Notes under the pieces: generated by a model
Database searches by the model: none
Told to the model about the DNA's origin: nothing
The model's input: the letters and a program-made list of their open reading frames with translations, nothing else
Part shown: piece by piece, positions 27,757 through 38,415 of the stretch
How positions within the stretch are numbered: the first letter of the stretch is position 1
How the letters are laid out: the number at the start of each line of letters is the position of its first letter
DNA from: an uncultured Erythrobacter sp.
Lineage (GTDB): Bacteria > Pseudomonadota > Alphaproteobacteria > Sphingomonadales > Sphingomonadaceae
NCBI RefSeq assembly: GCF_947497915.1
Contig: NZ_CANMIJ010000001.1
Location: 1,299,611-1,363,610 of the forward strand
Direction: 5' to 3'
DNA length: 64,000 nt
Position numbers and translations under genes: made by a program

Positions 27757-28959
27757 TCAGTCGGCCGCAGCCATTTTTGCGACCACGTCGCGCGCCTGAG
27801 CGCGATAGGCATTTGACGTTGCGTTCGGCCAGTTACTGATAATCGCGAAGACAATTTCCTTTTCCGGCACGATGGTGATCGCTTGCCCGAAAATGCCCTG
27901 CGCGCCGTAATTGCCGCCGGGATAAGTCCACCATTGATAGCCATAGCCAAAGCCGCTGTCGCCAAAATCGACCTTGGAATCGCCCGCCTGCGCAAACCAT
28001 CCCTCGGAAACTGTCTCGGCCCCGCCCTCTAGTGCGAACTGACCCATCCGCGCGTAATCGGACAATGTGATGGACAAGCAGCACCCGCCGATATTGCCGC
28101 CGCGCGGATCGACCATCCAGAACAATCCGCCTGAGAAACCGGCCGGTTCAACAATCTTGGCCTGCGCATATTCGGCCAGCGACATTCCAACGGCGTTTTC
28201 GACCAGCAAGCCGATAAGGTTTGTTTCGCCCGTCTTATAAACCCACTTTTCGCCCGCAGGCGCTTCGCGTTTCAAGGTCTTCATCTGCGCGACAATCGCA
28301 TCCGCTCCATACTCCACGACGTAGCGGTTCATCGCGGCAACGTCGCTGTTCGGGTCGGTGTAGTCTTCGTTCCACGCAACACCGCTCGTCATGGTGGCGA
28401 TTTGCTCAACCGTGACACCATCGTAGGCAGAGCCTGCGAGGTCGGGAATGTATTTGGTCACGGGATCATCGAGCGATGCGATAATGCCATCTTTCAACGC
28501 CGCGCCCAGCAGCGTCGATGTAAAGCTTTTGGCGACAGAGAAACTCGTCCAGCGATCCTGCGCACCCAGACCAAGGCCGTATTCTTCAAACCGCACCTTT
28601 CCGCCTTGAAGAACCATCACGCCCGACGCGTTCGTGTCAGCCATCAACTTCTTGATATCGGATTGAATTTCGGAGCTAAGCGGCGCACCTGCGGGAAGAA
28701 CGCGCGTCTTTGCCGCCGCAGGCACTTCGTGGCCCGCAAACCAGCTTTCCATATCGCGGAAACGCGCAGATCGCTGGGCATCGTTCCAGAACAGAACCTG
28801 CAATTCGGACTGGTCGCGTTCTGGTGGAGTGATCATTTGCACCGCAGGCGTGGCCGGCACGGAGGCGCTTTGTACATTATCGCCGCCGCCGTAACTGGCG
28901 CTGCATCCAGCAAGCGCCACAGCGATAATTCCAGCAAGTCCAGCGGTTCGAATTGTCAT
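27757..28959 (-). CDS. Beta-lactamase-like serine hydrolase, lipoprotein
   Basis: A 400-residue class C/EstB-type protein. The lipoprotein signal MTIRTAGLAGIIAVALAGC ends in a lipobox Cys, so it should be membrane-anchored. The nucleophile SxxK is in SFSVAKSFTS, with a Tyr/Asn-like segment and a late WTYPGGNYGAQG motif for the third element. Members act as esterases, D-aminopeptidases or penicillin-recognition enzymes; true beta-lactamase action is not shown. It is 31 bases upstream on the minus strand of nothing closely linked; cyclopropane synthase begins 30 bases before its start on the same strand, so the genes may share a transcript. Confidence 0.87.
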   Translation of the reverse strand: MTIRTAGLAGIIAVALAGCSASYGGGDNVQSASVPATPAVQMITPPERDQSELQVLFWNDAQRSARFRDMESWFAGHEVPAAAKTRVLPAGAPLSSEIQSDIKKLMADTNASGVMVLQGGKVRFEEYGLGLGAQDRWTSFSVAKSFTSTLLGAALKDGIIASLDDPVTKYIPDLAGSAYDGVTVEQIATMTSGVAWNEDYTDPNSDVAAMNRYVVEYGADAIVAQMKTLKREAPAGEKWVYKTGETNLIGLLVENAVGMSLAEYAQAKIVEPAGFSGGLFWMVDPRGGNIGGCCLSITLSDYARMGQFALEGGAETVSEGWFAQAGDSKVDFGDSGFGYGYQWWTYPGGNYGAQGIFGQAITIVPEKEIVFAIISNWPNATSNAYRAQARDVVAKMAAAD

Positions 28960-28989
28960 GATCTCGTCTCCTCTTGTGAAGACGATAGT

Positions 28990-30225
28990 CTAAGCTTTGA
29001 CGAGCGTCACCTGATGAACGTCGATATTTCCTGCGAGAAATCCGCCCTCGCAATAAGACAGGTAATACCGCCAGAGCCGGATGAACCGATCATCGAAGCC
29101 ATCCGGCAATCCGCCATCTGCGGCGGCGCGATCAAACATGACGCGCCATTCTTTCAAGGTGGCGGCGTAATCTAGACCGAAATCGGATTGATCGTGCCAT
29201 TCCAGCCCCCTCGCCTTGGCCAGCTCGCGGAACTCCGATGATTTGATCAGCATACCGCCGGGAAAGACATAGGCCTGAATGAAATCAGCGCTGTCTGCAT
29301 ATGTCTCAAACAGATCGTCTGCCATCGAAATATACTGGATCGCAGCGCGTCCACCGGGTTTCAAGTTGCTCGCGACACAATCGAGGAATGTCGGCCAATA
29401 TTCACGGCCCAACGCCTCCACCATTTCAACGCTCGCGATTGCGTCAAACTGTCCTGCGACATCCCGGTAATCGCATTTTTCAAAGGCAATGGATGCAGGC
29501 CGGTTGTGCCGGGCATAGGCGAGCTGTTCGTCCGACAGGCTGATCGCGGTAATATCAGCACCGCTGGCCGCAATCCGCTCTGCCAATGCGCCCCATCCGC
29601 AGCCGATCTCCAGCACGCGTTTGGCATCGCCGAGACGATCAACGATTGCATCCAATTTGCGCAATTGCGCCGCCTCTAGACCGTCCGCGCCATATCCCAG
29701 CGCGCTGGAATAGGTCAGCGTTTTGTCGAGCCACGGTCGGTAGAAATCATTGCCCAGATCATAGTGCGCCGAGATATTGCGAACCGAACCGGCACGGTTA
29801 TTGCGATTGAAATAATGCGCGATGCGGGCGATCCATTTGGACAGGCCCGCGCTGCGGGCCGTATCGCCCAATGTGCGAGCGTTGTCGGACATGAGCGCAA
29901 ACAGATGCGCGTGATTGTCTGCCTCCCACTCGCCGGCTTCATAGGCCTGATACCAACCGACAGAGCCGCTGGTCGCGAGCCTAAGCAAAGCGCGCCAGTC
30001 TTTCAAATCGACGTGGACATCAAAACCGGGCGCTCTTCCGCCAAGGACGCGCACCGTGCCATCGGGCAATTGCGCCGTAATCGATCCACGCTCAAAGCCC
30101 TTGTCCACGCGGTCCAACATGGTTTTGAAACCCGGCGCAAACAGGCGCGACAACAGGTTCGGTCGCGGCGCAAAACGCTCCCCGCCGCTCAACAATTCCT
30201 CGCCTCTGATCCCCTGCGTCGTCAT
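28990..30225 (-). CDS. cfa: Cyclopropane-fatty-acyl-phospholipid synthase family methyltransferase
   Basis: About 411 residues of the CFA/mycolic-acid synthase family, which uses SAM to add a methylene bridge to unsaturated acyl chains in membrane phospholipid. SAM motif VLEIGCGWGALAERI, ISLSDEQLAYA and the catalytic-region stretch SIEMVEALGREYWP-like (ASVEMVEALGREYW) are seen, with YIFPGGMLIKSSEF-like tail text. ATG 30225 is preferred to an upstream TTG at 30261. It is 53 bases after the photolyase stop, the same pairing seen in light/singlet-oxygen operons of other alphaproteobacteria. Confidence 0.92.
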   Translation of the reverse strand: MTTQGIRGEELLSGGERFAPRPNLLSRLFAPGFKTMLDRVDKGFERGSITAQLPDGTVRVLGGRAPGFDVHVDLKDWRALLRLATSGSVGWYQAYEAGEWEADNHAHLFALMSDNARTLGDTARSAGLSKWIARIAHYFNRNNRAGSVRNISAHYDLGNDFYRPWLDKTLTYSSALGYGADGLEAAQLRKLDAIVDRLGDAKRVLEIGCGWGALAERIAASGADITAISLSDEQLAYARHNRPASIAFEKCDYRDVAGQFDAIASVEMVEALGREYWPTFLDCVASNLKPGGRAAIQYISMADDLFETYADSADFIQAYVFPGGMLIKSSEFRELAKARGLEWHDQSDFGLDYAATLKEWRVMFDRAAADGGLPDGFDDRFIRLWRYYLSYCEGGFLAGNIDVHQVTLVKA

Positions 30226-30278
30226 GTCGCCTGCATAGCCGCGAGGCAGCGATTTGGGCAAGGTGCCGCGCGGAGAGT

Positions 30279-31670
30279 TTATCCGTCTTTCATCGCTTTG
30301 TACGCGCCAATCGCGCGTTCACGCCCCGCTTTGTGCGCGATCATCTTGGGCGGGTACGCTTTAGGTAGGCAGCCATGCTCTTCCGGGTCATGGATATAAG
30401 GCGCGTCGAGATCGGCCAGCTCCGGCACATATTCCCGGATATAGCTCGCTGCATCGAATTTCTCCGACTGGGTCAGCGGTGCCATGATCCGCACGAACAT
30501 GTTGGAATCGACGCCCGTGCCTGCGTTCCATTGCCAATTGACGGAGTTGGATCCGTAATCGGCATCGCACAGGCAATCCCAAAACCACTCTTCACCCTGC
30601 CGCCAATCAATCAGGAGATGCTTGATCAGAAAACTGGCGGTGATCATACGGACGCGGTTGTGCATCCATCCGGTCTGATAAAGCTGGCGCATTCCGGCAT
30701 CAACGATGGGGTATCCGGTTTTGCCCTGCTGCCATTTCTTGAGGTCGCGCGCGGCTCTTTCATCCGTATCGGGATCGCGCCATTGCAGCTGGTCGTAATC
30801 CTCGCGGTAATTTTCTCGCGCATAGGCGGGGAATTGGCAGATGACGTTGGCGGCATAATCGCGCCAGACCAGCTCGCTTTCGTAACTTTGCCAACCATCG
30901 GAGCGAATGTGCTTGAGCGCATGCCAGATTTGCACCGGCGAAATCTCGCCGAAATGCAGACTCGGGGACAAGCGCGATGATCCGTCTTGGCTGGGCAGGT
31001 TCCTGCGATCTTCGTAATCGGAAACGTCCTCTTCCCATTCCGAGAGCCGCTGATGCGCGGCCTGTTCGCCCACCTCCCAGAAATCCGCGAGACCGCCCGA
31101 CCAATCGGGTTTTGTCGGAAGCAGGTTCCAATCCGCAAGACTATCGCTCGCAGGCCAGTTGTTGGGCGAAGAAAGCGTCTCAGGCTTCGGCACCACATCG
31201 CGCGGCGGAAATTGCTGCCGCATCGCTTTGTAGAACGGCGTGTAGATCTTGTACTGGCTTCCCGTGCCAGTGGTGATGTGTCCGGCGGGATAAAGGTAGA
31301 TACCATCGTACAGTTGCAGGTCGAGCCTATCGGCGAGCTTACCCTGCGCTTTGCGCCACCACGGTTCGTAATGCCGGTTTGCATGCACGGTTTTGGCGCC
31401 GACTTCCTCCGCGACCTTGCACAATTCCTCCACCGCATCGCCGCGCCGCAGGATCAGCTTGGCATTGCGCTTACCAAGGCTGTTTGAGAGGCTCTCAAGC
31501 GAATGGTGCAACCACCAGCGCGATGCGCCGCCATAGGCATGATGCCCCGCCGCCTCATCATCGAGGACATAGACGCACACCACCGGCCCTAGGGCGGAGG
31601 CGGCAAGCAAGGCGGGATTGTCGGCCATGCGCAGATCGCGGCGCAGCCAGACGATTTGTGTTTCACTCAT
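30279..31670 (-). CDS. phrB: Deoxyribodipyrimidine photolyase
   Basis: A 463-residue class I photolyase/cryptochrome-family protein repairing cyclobutane pyrimidine dimers with blue light. The N-terminal alpha/beta domain opens QIVWLRRDLRMADNPAL. The FAD domain has GKTGYPIVDAGMRQLYQTGW, MHNRVRMITASFLIKH, DWRQGEEWFWD and NSVNWQWNAGTGVDSN, with trp-rich electron-transfer sites. Length fits CPD photolyase. It sits between a YdjM-like membrane protein and a cyclopropane synthase, both on the same strand, 16 and 53 bases away. Confidence 0.96.
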   Translation of the reverse strand: MSETQIVWLRRDLRMADNPALLAASALGPVVCVYVLDDEAAGHHAYGGASRWWLHHSLESLSNSLGKRNAKLILRRGDAVEELCKVAEEVGAKTVHANRHYEPWWRKAQGKLADRLDLQLYDGIYLYPAGHITTGTGSQYKIYTPFYKAMRQQFPPRDVVPKPETLSSPNNWPASDSLADWNLLPTKPDWSGGLADFWEVGEQAAHQRLSEWEEDVSDYEDRRNLPSQDGSSRLSPSLHFGEISPVQIWHALKHIRSDGWQSYESELVWRDYAANVICQFPAYARENYREDYDQLQWRDPDTDERAARDLKKWQQGKTGYPIVDAGMRQLYQTGWMHNRVRMITASFLIKHLLIDWRQGEEWFWDCLCDADYGSNSVNWQWNAGTGVDSNMFVRIMAPLTQSEKFDAASYIREYVPELADLDAPYIHDPEEHGCLPKAYPPKMIAHKAGRERAIGAYKAMKDG

Positions 31671-31685
31671 GCTGAGTGAAGCGCG

Positions 31686-32654
31686 TTAGTCCTCGGTAAG
31701 TTCCTCACATTTCACATCAGGCAACGCGATGGAGAACCGGTCACGAGCGCGCGGGTCGTAGAAACGGGCATCGCGAAGGATAACTGAACCGTCTTCAGCG
31801 CGCTCCGCAAAGGGTGCGCGGCTCCAGAAAAGGAAGGCGTCGAGTTGCGGCGTTTTCTGGGCGCTCGCTATGGCTCGTGAAAGCTTGCACGGGTTTTCCG
31901 TTAAATCGCTCATGTAAAAACCCGTGTGAATCATATCTGTGCGATCCCAAAGACGAGACCAAGTCTCAGAATCGCCCACAAAAATATCTCGTCTCCAAAA
32001 CTCAATTGGAGGCGGGCTTGCAATCACATCAACGCCTGAGACGCCTGACCCTACCAAGTGATTTCGAGCATTGCCCTCGTTTTGAACGGTGATCACCCAA
32101 TTCATCCCGATATACGCCAGCCCAGCAGCAATCCCGACCCAAGCAGGCTTTGTCCAATTGCCGCCCTTCTTCTCGCTGCGCAGTGACCACCACACGCTCA
32201 CGATCAGCATGGCCCACAGCCATACATCGATGATGAATAGCGTATCGCCATAGAACCACTGCGAGGAGAACGGCTCGAAAAATCGGATGCCGTACACATT
32301 CAGCCAGTCGAACAGCGGGTGAGACAGTGCGCCGATAAAGCTCAACCCATAGAGCCAACCAAAATGCACCGGACGGCGTCCTTCTGGCCGTTTACCGCGT
32401 TTTTCCTGCCAGCGGTCAAATGCCCACAGCAGGCCTGCCAGTATGAGAGGCAAGATCACCAGAGCAGGCGGGCCGTGCGTAATACCGCGCCTGAACCCGA
32501 GATGCTCCGTACCCTCAAGCCAGAAAAAACACGCCGCATCCACATCCGGCAGGTTCGCGCCGATAATCAGCGCGGGCATCGCCAGCCCGGTCTTTTTCTT
32601 AAGGCCCGCTTGGCCCAGAACTGCGCCGACTAGGCTGTGAGTTAAGTTGTCCAT
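31686..32654 (-). CDS. YdjM-family metal-dependent hydrolase, membrane protein
   Basis: About 322 residues with several membrane helices and the metal-ligand pattern of PF04307: HSLVGAVLGQAGLKKKTG, then ANLPDVDA, then RRGITHGPPAL and GALSHPLFDWLN. The start is ATG 32654 with MDNLTHSL. The family was named after LexA-linked YdjM, but enzymatic substrate is not established. Parts of the gene around 31900-32090 look less GC-rich than neighbours (for example around position 31980). It reads into phrB with 15 bases between. Confidence 0.88.
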   Translation of the reverse strand: MDNLTHSLVGAVLGQAGLKKKTGLAMPALIIGANLPDVDAACFFWLEGTEHLGFRRGITHGPPALVILPLILAGLLWAFDRWQEKRGKRPEGRRPVHFGWLYGLSFIGALSHPLFDWLNVYGIRFFEPFSSQWFYGDTLFIIDVWLWAMLIVSVWWSLRSEKKGGNWTKPAWVGIAAGLAYIGMNWVITVQNEGNARNHLVGSGVSGVDVIASPPPIEFWRRDIFVGDSETWSRLWDRTDMIHTGFYMSDLTENPCKLSRAIASAQKTPQLDAFLFWSRAPFAERAEDGSVILRDARFYDPRARDRFSIALPDVKCEELTED

Positions 32655-32715
32655 TTGCAACTGATTAGCGATGGTGCATAGCGGCGTCAAAGCACCCGTT
32701 GGAGAGACCGCAAAC

Positions 32716-33663
32716 ATGACCGATACCGGCCCCTATATCCGCCCCGATATGAAAGCATTTTTGGACGGGCTCGTCGCCATGGCCGGGCCGAGCATCGCGG
32801 ATATGACGCTGGAGGAAGCGCGAGGATCATACCTTGCCCTGCACGGCATGGCTGACCGGCCCGCCCGCGAGCTTGCCGTGATCCGCGACCTCACCTGCCC
32901 CGGCCCCGCGGGCGAAATCCCGCTGCGACTGTATGACGCGCGCGAAAGCCGTGAGGCCGGGCCGGTCATCACGTTCTACCACGGCGGCGGCTTTGTGATT
33001 GGCGATTTGGATACACACCACGCGCTGTGCACAGAGATTGCCGCTCTGATGGATTTGCCGCTGGTGGCGGTGGATTATCGTCTCGCGCCAGAGCACCCCT
33101 TCCCCGCAGCAATTGACGATTGCGAAGCCGCAACCCGCTGGATCGCGTCAAATCCGGCTGAGCTTGGCCGCGAAGCCACCGGCATTATCACCATCGGCGA
33201 CAGCGCAGGAGGCACCGCGACCATCGCTGTCGGGCAATTGCTGGCCGCAGACCCCGCAAAAGCCGCCATCGTCTTGCAAGTGCCGCTCTTCCCGCTCGTC
33301 AGCGACGCGATCGGTTCGGCCAGCCTTGACGAATTTGCCGACGGGTTCGTCCTTACCAAAGCCACGATCGAGTTCTTCGATGCCTCTTATAAAGCCGACC
33401 GCAGCGATCCGCGCGGCTTCCCCGTCATCGGCGACCACACAAACTCCCCGCCGACCATCTGCGTCACCGCCAGCCTCGATCCAATCCGCGATTCAGGGCG
33501 CGATTATGCCAAGGCATTGGTAGATGCAGGCCGCGATGTCACATTCCTCGAAATGCGCGGGCTAACCCACAGCTTTACCAATTTGCGGATGGCCGTGCCG
33601 AGCGCGCAGGGCGATCTGGAGCGCATTATCGCGGCCATGAAATATAAACTGGAGGGCGCATAA
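32716..33663 (+). CDS. Alpha/beta hydrolase, HSL-like esterase
   Basis: About 315 residues. The oxyanion motif HGGG lies in FYHGGGFVIGDLDTHHAL, the catalytic serine in GDSAGGTATIA (GDSAG), and acid/base residues in DPIRDSGRDYA and RGLTHSFTN. This is the hormone-sensitive-lipase group IV family of short-chain esterases. ATG 32716 has GGAGAGAC upstream; an in-frame ATG 32671 is possible but overlaps the divergent promoter of the YdjM gene. rppH begins on the next base after its stop. Confidence 0.92.
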   Translation: MTDTGPYIRPDMKAFLDGLVAMAGPSIADMTLEEARGSYLALHGMADRPARELAVIRDLTCPGPAGEIPLRLYDARESREAGPVITFYHGGGFVIGDLDTHHALCTEIAALMDLPLVAVDYRLAPEHPFPAAIDDCEAATRWIASNPAELGREATGIITIGDSAGGTATIAVGQLLAADPAKAAIVLQVPLFPLVSDAIGSASLDEFADGFVLTKATIEFFDASYKADRSDPRGFPVIGDHTNSPPTICVTASLDPIRDSGRDYAKALVDAGRDVTFLEMRGLTHSFTNLRMAVPSAQGDLERIIAAMKYKLEGA

Positions 33664-34161
33664 GTGGCTTTGAAACACGCCGATCTGCCATACCGCCCCT
33701 GCGCAGGCTTTATGCTGGTGAACAGCGACGGCCTCGTCTTTACGGGCGAGCGGATCAACAAGCGCGCGCATGGTTTCTGGCAAATGCCCCAAGGCGGCAT
33801 TGATGCAGGCGAAGATCCGCAAACGGCGGCCCTGCGCGAGCTTGAAGAAGAAACAGGGATCGGCCCTGATCTTGTCGAGGTGATTGCACCGGCGTCTCAA
33901 CCGCTGAAATACGATCTGCCCGAAGATCTGCTGGGTGAGGTTTGGAAAGGCAAATATCGCGGCCAGATACAGCATTGGTATCTCGGCCGGTTCCTTGGCA
34001 GCGATAGCGATATCAACCTAAACGCCCACGATCCGGCGGAATTTCACGCATTTCGGTGGGTCAAACCGGATGATCTGCCGGCGCTCATCGTGCCATTCAA
34101 ACGCGATGTCTATGCGACATTGGTTGAGGAGTTTGGTCCGCTTATCGGATCAGGAAATTGA
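33664..34161 (+). CDS. rppH: RNA pyrophosphohydrolase
   Basis: A 165-residue Nudix hydrolase that removes pyrophosphate from the 5' end of primary transcripts to start mRNA decay. The Nudix box GX5EX7REUXEEXGU is intact (GGIDAGEDPQ then ELEEETGIG). YRPCAGFMLVNSDGLVFTGE and GFWQMPQGGID are RppH-typical. The start is GTG 33664, directly following the esterase stop. Its 3' end overlaps the convergent GST gene by 20 bases. Confidence 0.94.
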   Translation: MALKHADLPYRPCAGFMLVNSDGLVFTGERINKRAHGFWQMPQGGIDAGEDPQTAALRELEEETGIGPDLVEVIAPASQPLKYDLPEDLLGEVWKGKYRGQIQHWYLGRFLGSDSDINLNAHDPAEFHAFRWVKPDDLPALIVPFKRDVYATLVEEFGPLIGSGN

Positions 34162-34819
34162 TCCGTTCCCGGTTATCCTTCGCCCGTGCGGCGATGTAAG
34201 ACGGCATGGCTTCTATGCGGACGAACCAGCCTGAGATGTTGGGGTAATCGGTGTCGAATACGCCGCGATCGCGGGCCGCATACATTGGATAAACCAGCGT
34301 AATATCTGCCGCGGTCAGGTTGTCACCGCCAAAAAAGGCTTGCTTGCCAAGGTCGCTCTCCATCAGATCATAAACCGCGTTGAGCCGGGCATTGACGAAC
34401 AATTTACGAACCTGACCGAATGCCGCTTTCAAGATGCCTCTGATCGGCCACGGGGTGCGCGTCTCAAGCAAGGTCAGCACCATCGCCACGCCCTGCATCG
34501 ACATCAGTGTCCCTTGTGCGGCGTGGAACCAAAACAGATGCCGCGCGCGGTCTTTATGGCCAGCTGCAGGACGCAAATCGCTTTGCGGATGCGCATCAAG
34601 GATGAAATCCATGATCGCGTTGCTTTCCGCCAGCACCATATCGCCATCTGTCACCACGGGCGCGGTGCCAAGCGGTGACAAAGCCTTGTATTCTGCCGGA
34701 GCAAGGCGCGTTTTCGGATCGCGGTCATAGCTTTTCAGCTCATATTCCGCGCCCAATGCTTCCAAGAGCCAGAGAACGCGGAAACTTTGCGAGTATTCAA
34801 GGTGGTGGAGCGTTAACAT
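34142..34819 (-). CDS. Glutathione S-transferase family protein
   Basis: A 225-residue GST. The N-terminal thioredoxin-fold domain reads HHLEYSQSFRVLWLLEALG, with SPLGTAPVVTDGDMVLAESNAI binding glutathione, followed by an all-helical C-terminal domain. The Ser/Tyr near residue 9 is the usual catalytic position. Substrate unknown. The gene begins 18 bases after the TPR protein stop and overlaps rppH at its end on the opposite strand. Confidence 0.9.
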   Translation of the reverse strand: MLTLHHLEYSQSFRVLWLLEALGAEYELKSYDRDPKTRLAPAEYKALSPLGTAPVVTDGDMVLAESNAIMDFILDAHPQSDLRPAAGHKDRARHLFWFHAAQGTLMSMQGVAMVLTLLETRTPWPIRGILKAAFGQVRKLFVNARLNAVYDLMESDLGKQAFFGGDNLTAADITLVYPMYAARDRGVFDTDYPNISGWFVRIEAMPSYIAARAKDNRERINFLIR

Positions 34820-34837
34820 GGCAAATCACTCAAAGCG

Positions 34838-35335
34838 TTAATTGCTTGCAGGAGCATCCTGCGCCGTTTCAGCCGCAAGACGCGCTGGCGGACCTGCATT
34901 GATACGTGTTTGCAAAGCCACCGTCTCGGGGCAGTTCGCCCCGCACAGACTTTCTAACCGAGCAAGGTTACGCTTTGCTTTCTCAAGCGCACCTTTTTCA
35001 ACCAGAGCTGCGCCCTCGCCTGAAATCGCTGCGAAATTACCCGGATCTCGGATCAAAGCTTCGCGGTAATACCGGATGGCCTTGCCTTGCAGCCCGTCCT
35101 GACGCGCCGCCTCGGCCAGCTCGATAAAGATCGGAGTGTATCCCGGATCAACGACCAAGGCCGCTTCGTATGCATCAATCGCGCCCTGCGTATCGCCCGC
35201 TTTCAGCAGAGCATCGCCCTGCAAAATCAACGCCGCTGCGCGCGGATCAGCGCTGGTGTTATCCTGAGCCGTGCTCACACTGGCGGTAGTCGCCAGGAAT
35301 AAAGACAAAGCAGCAGCAGCGGGCGCAAAACGCAT
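34838..35335 (-). CDS. Secreted TPR protein
   Basis: About 165 residues. ATG 35335 is chosen because AAGGAG sits six bases upstream, giving the signal peptide MRFAPAAAALSLFLATTASV with AQD after it. The mature part carries two to three TPR motifs (ALILQGDALLKAGDTQGAID, then EAALVVDPGYTPIFIELAEA). TPR units mediate protein contacts, so this is likely a periplasmic scaffold. The C-terminus is Ala-rich. It is read together with GST 18 bases away. Confidence 0.83.
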   Translation of the reverse strand: MRFAPAAAALSLFLATTASVSTAQDNTSADPRAAALILQGDALLKAGDTQGAIDAYEAALVVDPGYTPIFIELAEAARQDGLQGKAIRYYREALIRDPGNFAAISGEGAALVEKGALEKAKRNLARLESLCGANCPETVALQTRINAGPPARLAAETAQDAPASN

Positions 35336-35397
35336 GAGGGGCTCCTTGAGATCAGCAAGCCGGAAAGGCGAAGGCTTAGCCATATGCCATCGGGCTA

Positions 35398-36576
35398 TCA
35401 CGCACTGCGCATGATGGCGACAAAAAATCCGTCAGTGCCGTGCTGGAACGGATCAAGCCGCACGCCAGAGCCATGCGGAGTGCCTAGCGGAACTTCAGGA
35501 GTTTCCGCGCTAAAGCCTTCATTGCGCTGGAGGAAATCGTCAATCCGTTCTTTGCCTTCGGTATCGAGCAGCGAACATGTAACAAATGCGATCCGTCCGC
35601 CCGGCTTCACCAATTTGGCCGCAATTTCGAGCAATTCGTCTTGCAAACGGGCGTAGGCCGCGAGCGATTTGGGCGTGAGGCGCCATTTTCCTTCCGGTTT
35701 GCGCCGCCATGTGCCTGTGCCGGAACATGGCGCATCGACAAGCACGAGGTCGGCATTGCCGGCATAATCTTCCAGCGCTTCCAATTCCTCTTTCGGATTT
35801 AGAAGGCGCGTCTGGATCATCGTCGCGGAGGCTTTGTTCGCTCGCGGAACCAATCGTGACAAACGGCCCCTGTCCGTATCGCAAGCGATCAATTCGCCGA
35901 TATTGTTCATCGCAGCGGCCAAGGCGAGGGTTTTACCCCCTGCCCCTGCGCACAGATCAATCACCGTTTCGCCTGGACGTGCGGCAGCGGCGATGCAGGC
36001 TATCTGGCTGCCTTGATCCTGAACCTCCAGCTTGCCATCAAGGTATTCGTCCCATTGATCGACATTGGTGCCCGCTGCGAGGCGCAGCGCGTTTGGCGCT
36101 TCGAGTTTCTCGGCGGGCTCACGCAATTCTAACGTTTCGCGGTCAGCTTTCAGTGTGTTGACCCGTATATCGAGCGGCGCACGCCCCAACATACCTTCAG
36201 CGACTTCGCCTTTAACACCCGATTGCGCCAGCGCCGTGATTAGCCACTGAGGCGCGATCCCTGCGTCCGCTGGCTTTTCGTTCTTCCCGATTTTTGGTGG
36301 TCCATGGGTTGAACCATCGAACAGCGCAGCAAGCTCTGCATCATCCAGCGCCAAGGCGATCATGCCCACGCGGCCAGTCTTTGGGATTTCACCGCAATAC
36401 CGGATGACTCTGTAAACAAGGTCGCGCACCGCGCGGCGATCTTTCGATCCGGCATAGCGACGTTGCTTGAAATAGGCCGAGATCAAGCGGTCCGCCGGTG
36501 CGCCTTCGCGTCTGGCGGCGGCGATGATTTCGTCAAGCAGCTCGATTGCTGCCTGTACGCGTGCTGCTGGCATCAT
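35398..36576 (-). CDS. RsmB/NOP-family rRNA (cytosine-C5)-methyltransferase
   Basis: A 392-residue SAM-dependent m5C methyltransferase. It has an N-terminal NusB-like helical domain (KDRRAVRDLVYRVIRYCG), a Rossmann core with VIDLCAGAGGKTLALAAAM, catalytic Cys in VDAPCSGTGTWRRKP and a second Cys in FVTCSLLDTEG. It probably methylates 16S rRNA C967-like sites (RsmB). The start overlaps the preceding small gene by four bases (ATGA, ATG 36576); ATG 36573 is also usable. It is third in the guaB-small gene-rsmB run. Confidence 0.9.
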   Translation of the reverse strand: MMPAARVQAAIELLDEIIAAARREGAPADRLISAYFKQRRYAGSKDRRAVRDLVYRVIRYCGEIPKTGRVGMIALALDDAELAALFDGSTHGPPKIGKNEKPADAGIAPQWLITALAQSGVKGEVAEGMLGRAPLDIRVNTLKADRETLELREPAEKLEAPNALRLAAGTNVDQWDEYLDGKLEVQDQGSQIACIAAAARPGETVIDLCAGAGGKTLALAAAMNNIGELIACDTDRGRLSRLVPRANKASATMIQTRLLNPKEELEALEDYAGNADLVLVDAPCSGTGTWRRKPEGKWRLTPKSLAAYARLQDELLEIAAKLVKPGGRIAFVTCSLLDTEGKERIDDFLQRNEGFSAETPEVPLGTPHGSGVRLDPFQHGTDGFFVAIMRSA

Positions 36577-36830
36577 TTTGCGGGTGACCCGTCTGGATTA
36601 AACGCTGTTTCGAACTCTTCCGCAGGCGGAATGTTGATGCAGCGATGTTCATAGGAAGCGCCGGACTTATCAGCCGCCGCTTTCGTCATTTTCTCAGCCA
36701 GCTTGGCGCCCGCCGTTTCGCATTCTTCCATCGATGTGAAGATCACTTCAATCCGCTGCAGATCGATCTGGCCCGGCTCGCTGGGATGCCATCCAAGCAT
36801 GAACAGCATTACGGGGATGACTTCGATCAT
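36573..36830 (-). CDS. Small hypothetical protein in guaB-rsmB operon
   Basis: An 85-residue protein with a short hydrophobic N-terminus (MIEVIPVMLFMLGWHPSE) and a Cys pair (EECETAGAKL and HRCINIPPAEEF) that could form a disulfide after export. AGGAT lies upstream of ATG 36830. It begins ten bases after guaB and overlaps the methyltransferase by four bases, so all three are probably one transcript. Family not recognised. Confidence 0.65.
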   Translation of the reverse strand: MIEVIPVMLFMLGWHPSEPGQIDLQRIEVIFTSMEECETAGAKLAEKMTKAAADKSGASYEHRCINIPPAEEFETAFNPDGSPAK

Positions 36831-36839
36831 ACGCAGATC

Positions 36840-38306
<1,467 letters not shown>

Positions 38307-38352
38307 CTATTGTGCCAGCGCCAATTGCGCCGGGAGATTCGTGGCGGCCCAT

Positions 38353-38372
38353 TTAGGCGCGCTTTCGCCTAA
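38353..38372. terminator. Hairpin between M28 peptidase and guaB
   Basis: TTAGGCG, loop CGCTTT, CGCCTAA forms a seven-base-pair perfect stem in the 121-base gap upstream of guaB and downstream of the M28 peptidase on the minus strand. There is no clear T-run after it, so it is a weak terminator candidate or an upstream regulatory stem. Confidence 0.4.
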
Positions 38373-38415
38373 GCGCTAGGGGCTGAATTCGCTCTATCGA
38401 CGGTATTCCGCTCGG

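Noticed and set aside
27745..27761. CTGAC-N7-GTCAG between PilZ and serine hydrolase genes as a regulatory site
   Set aside because: Only five base pairs, and it is formed by the two stop codons and neighbouring bases.
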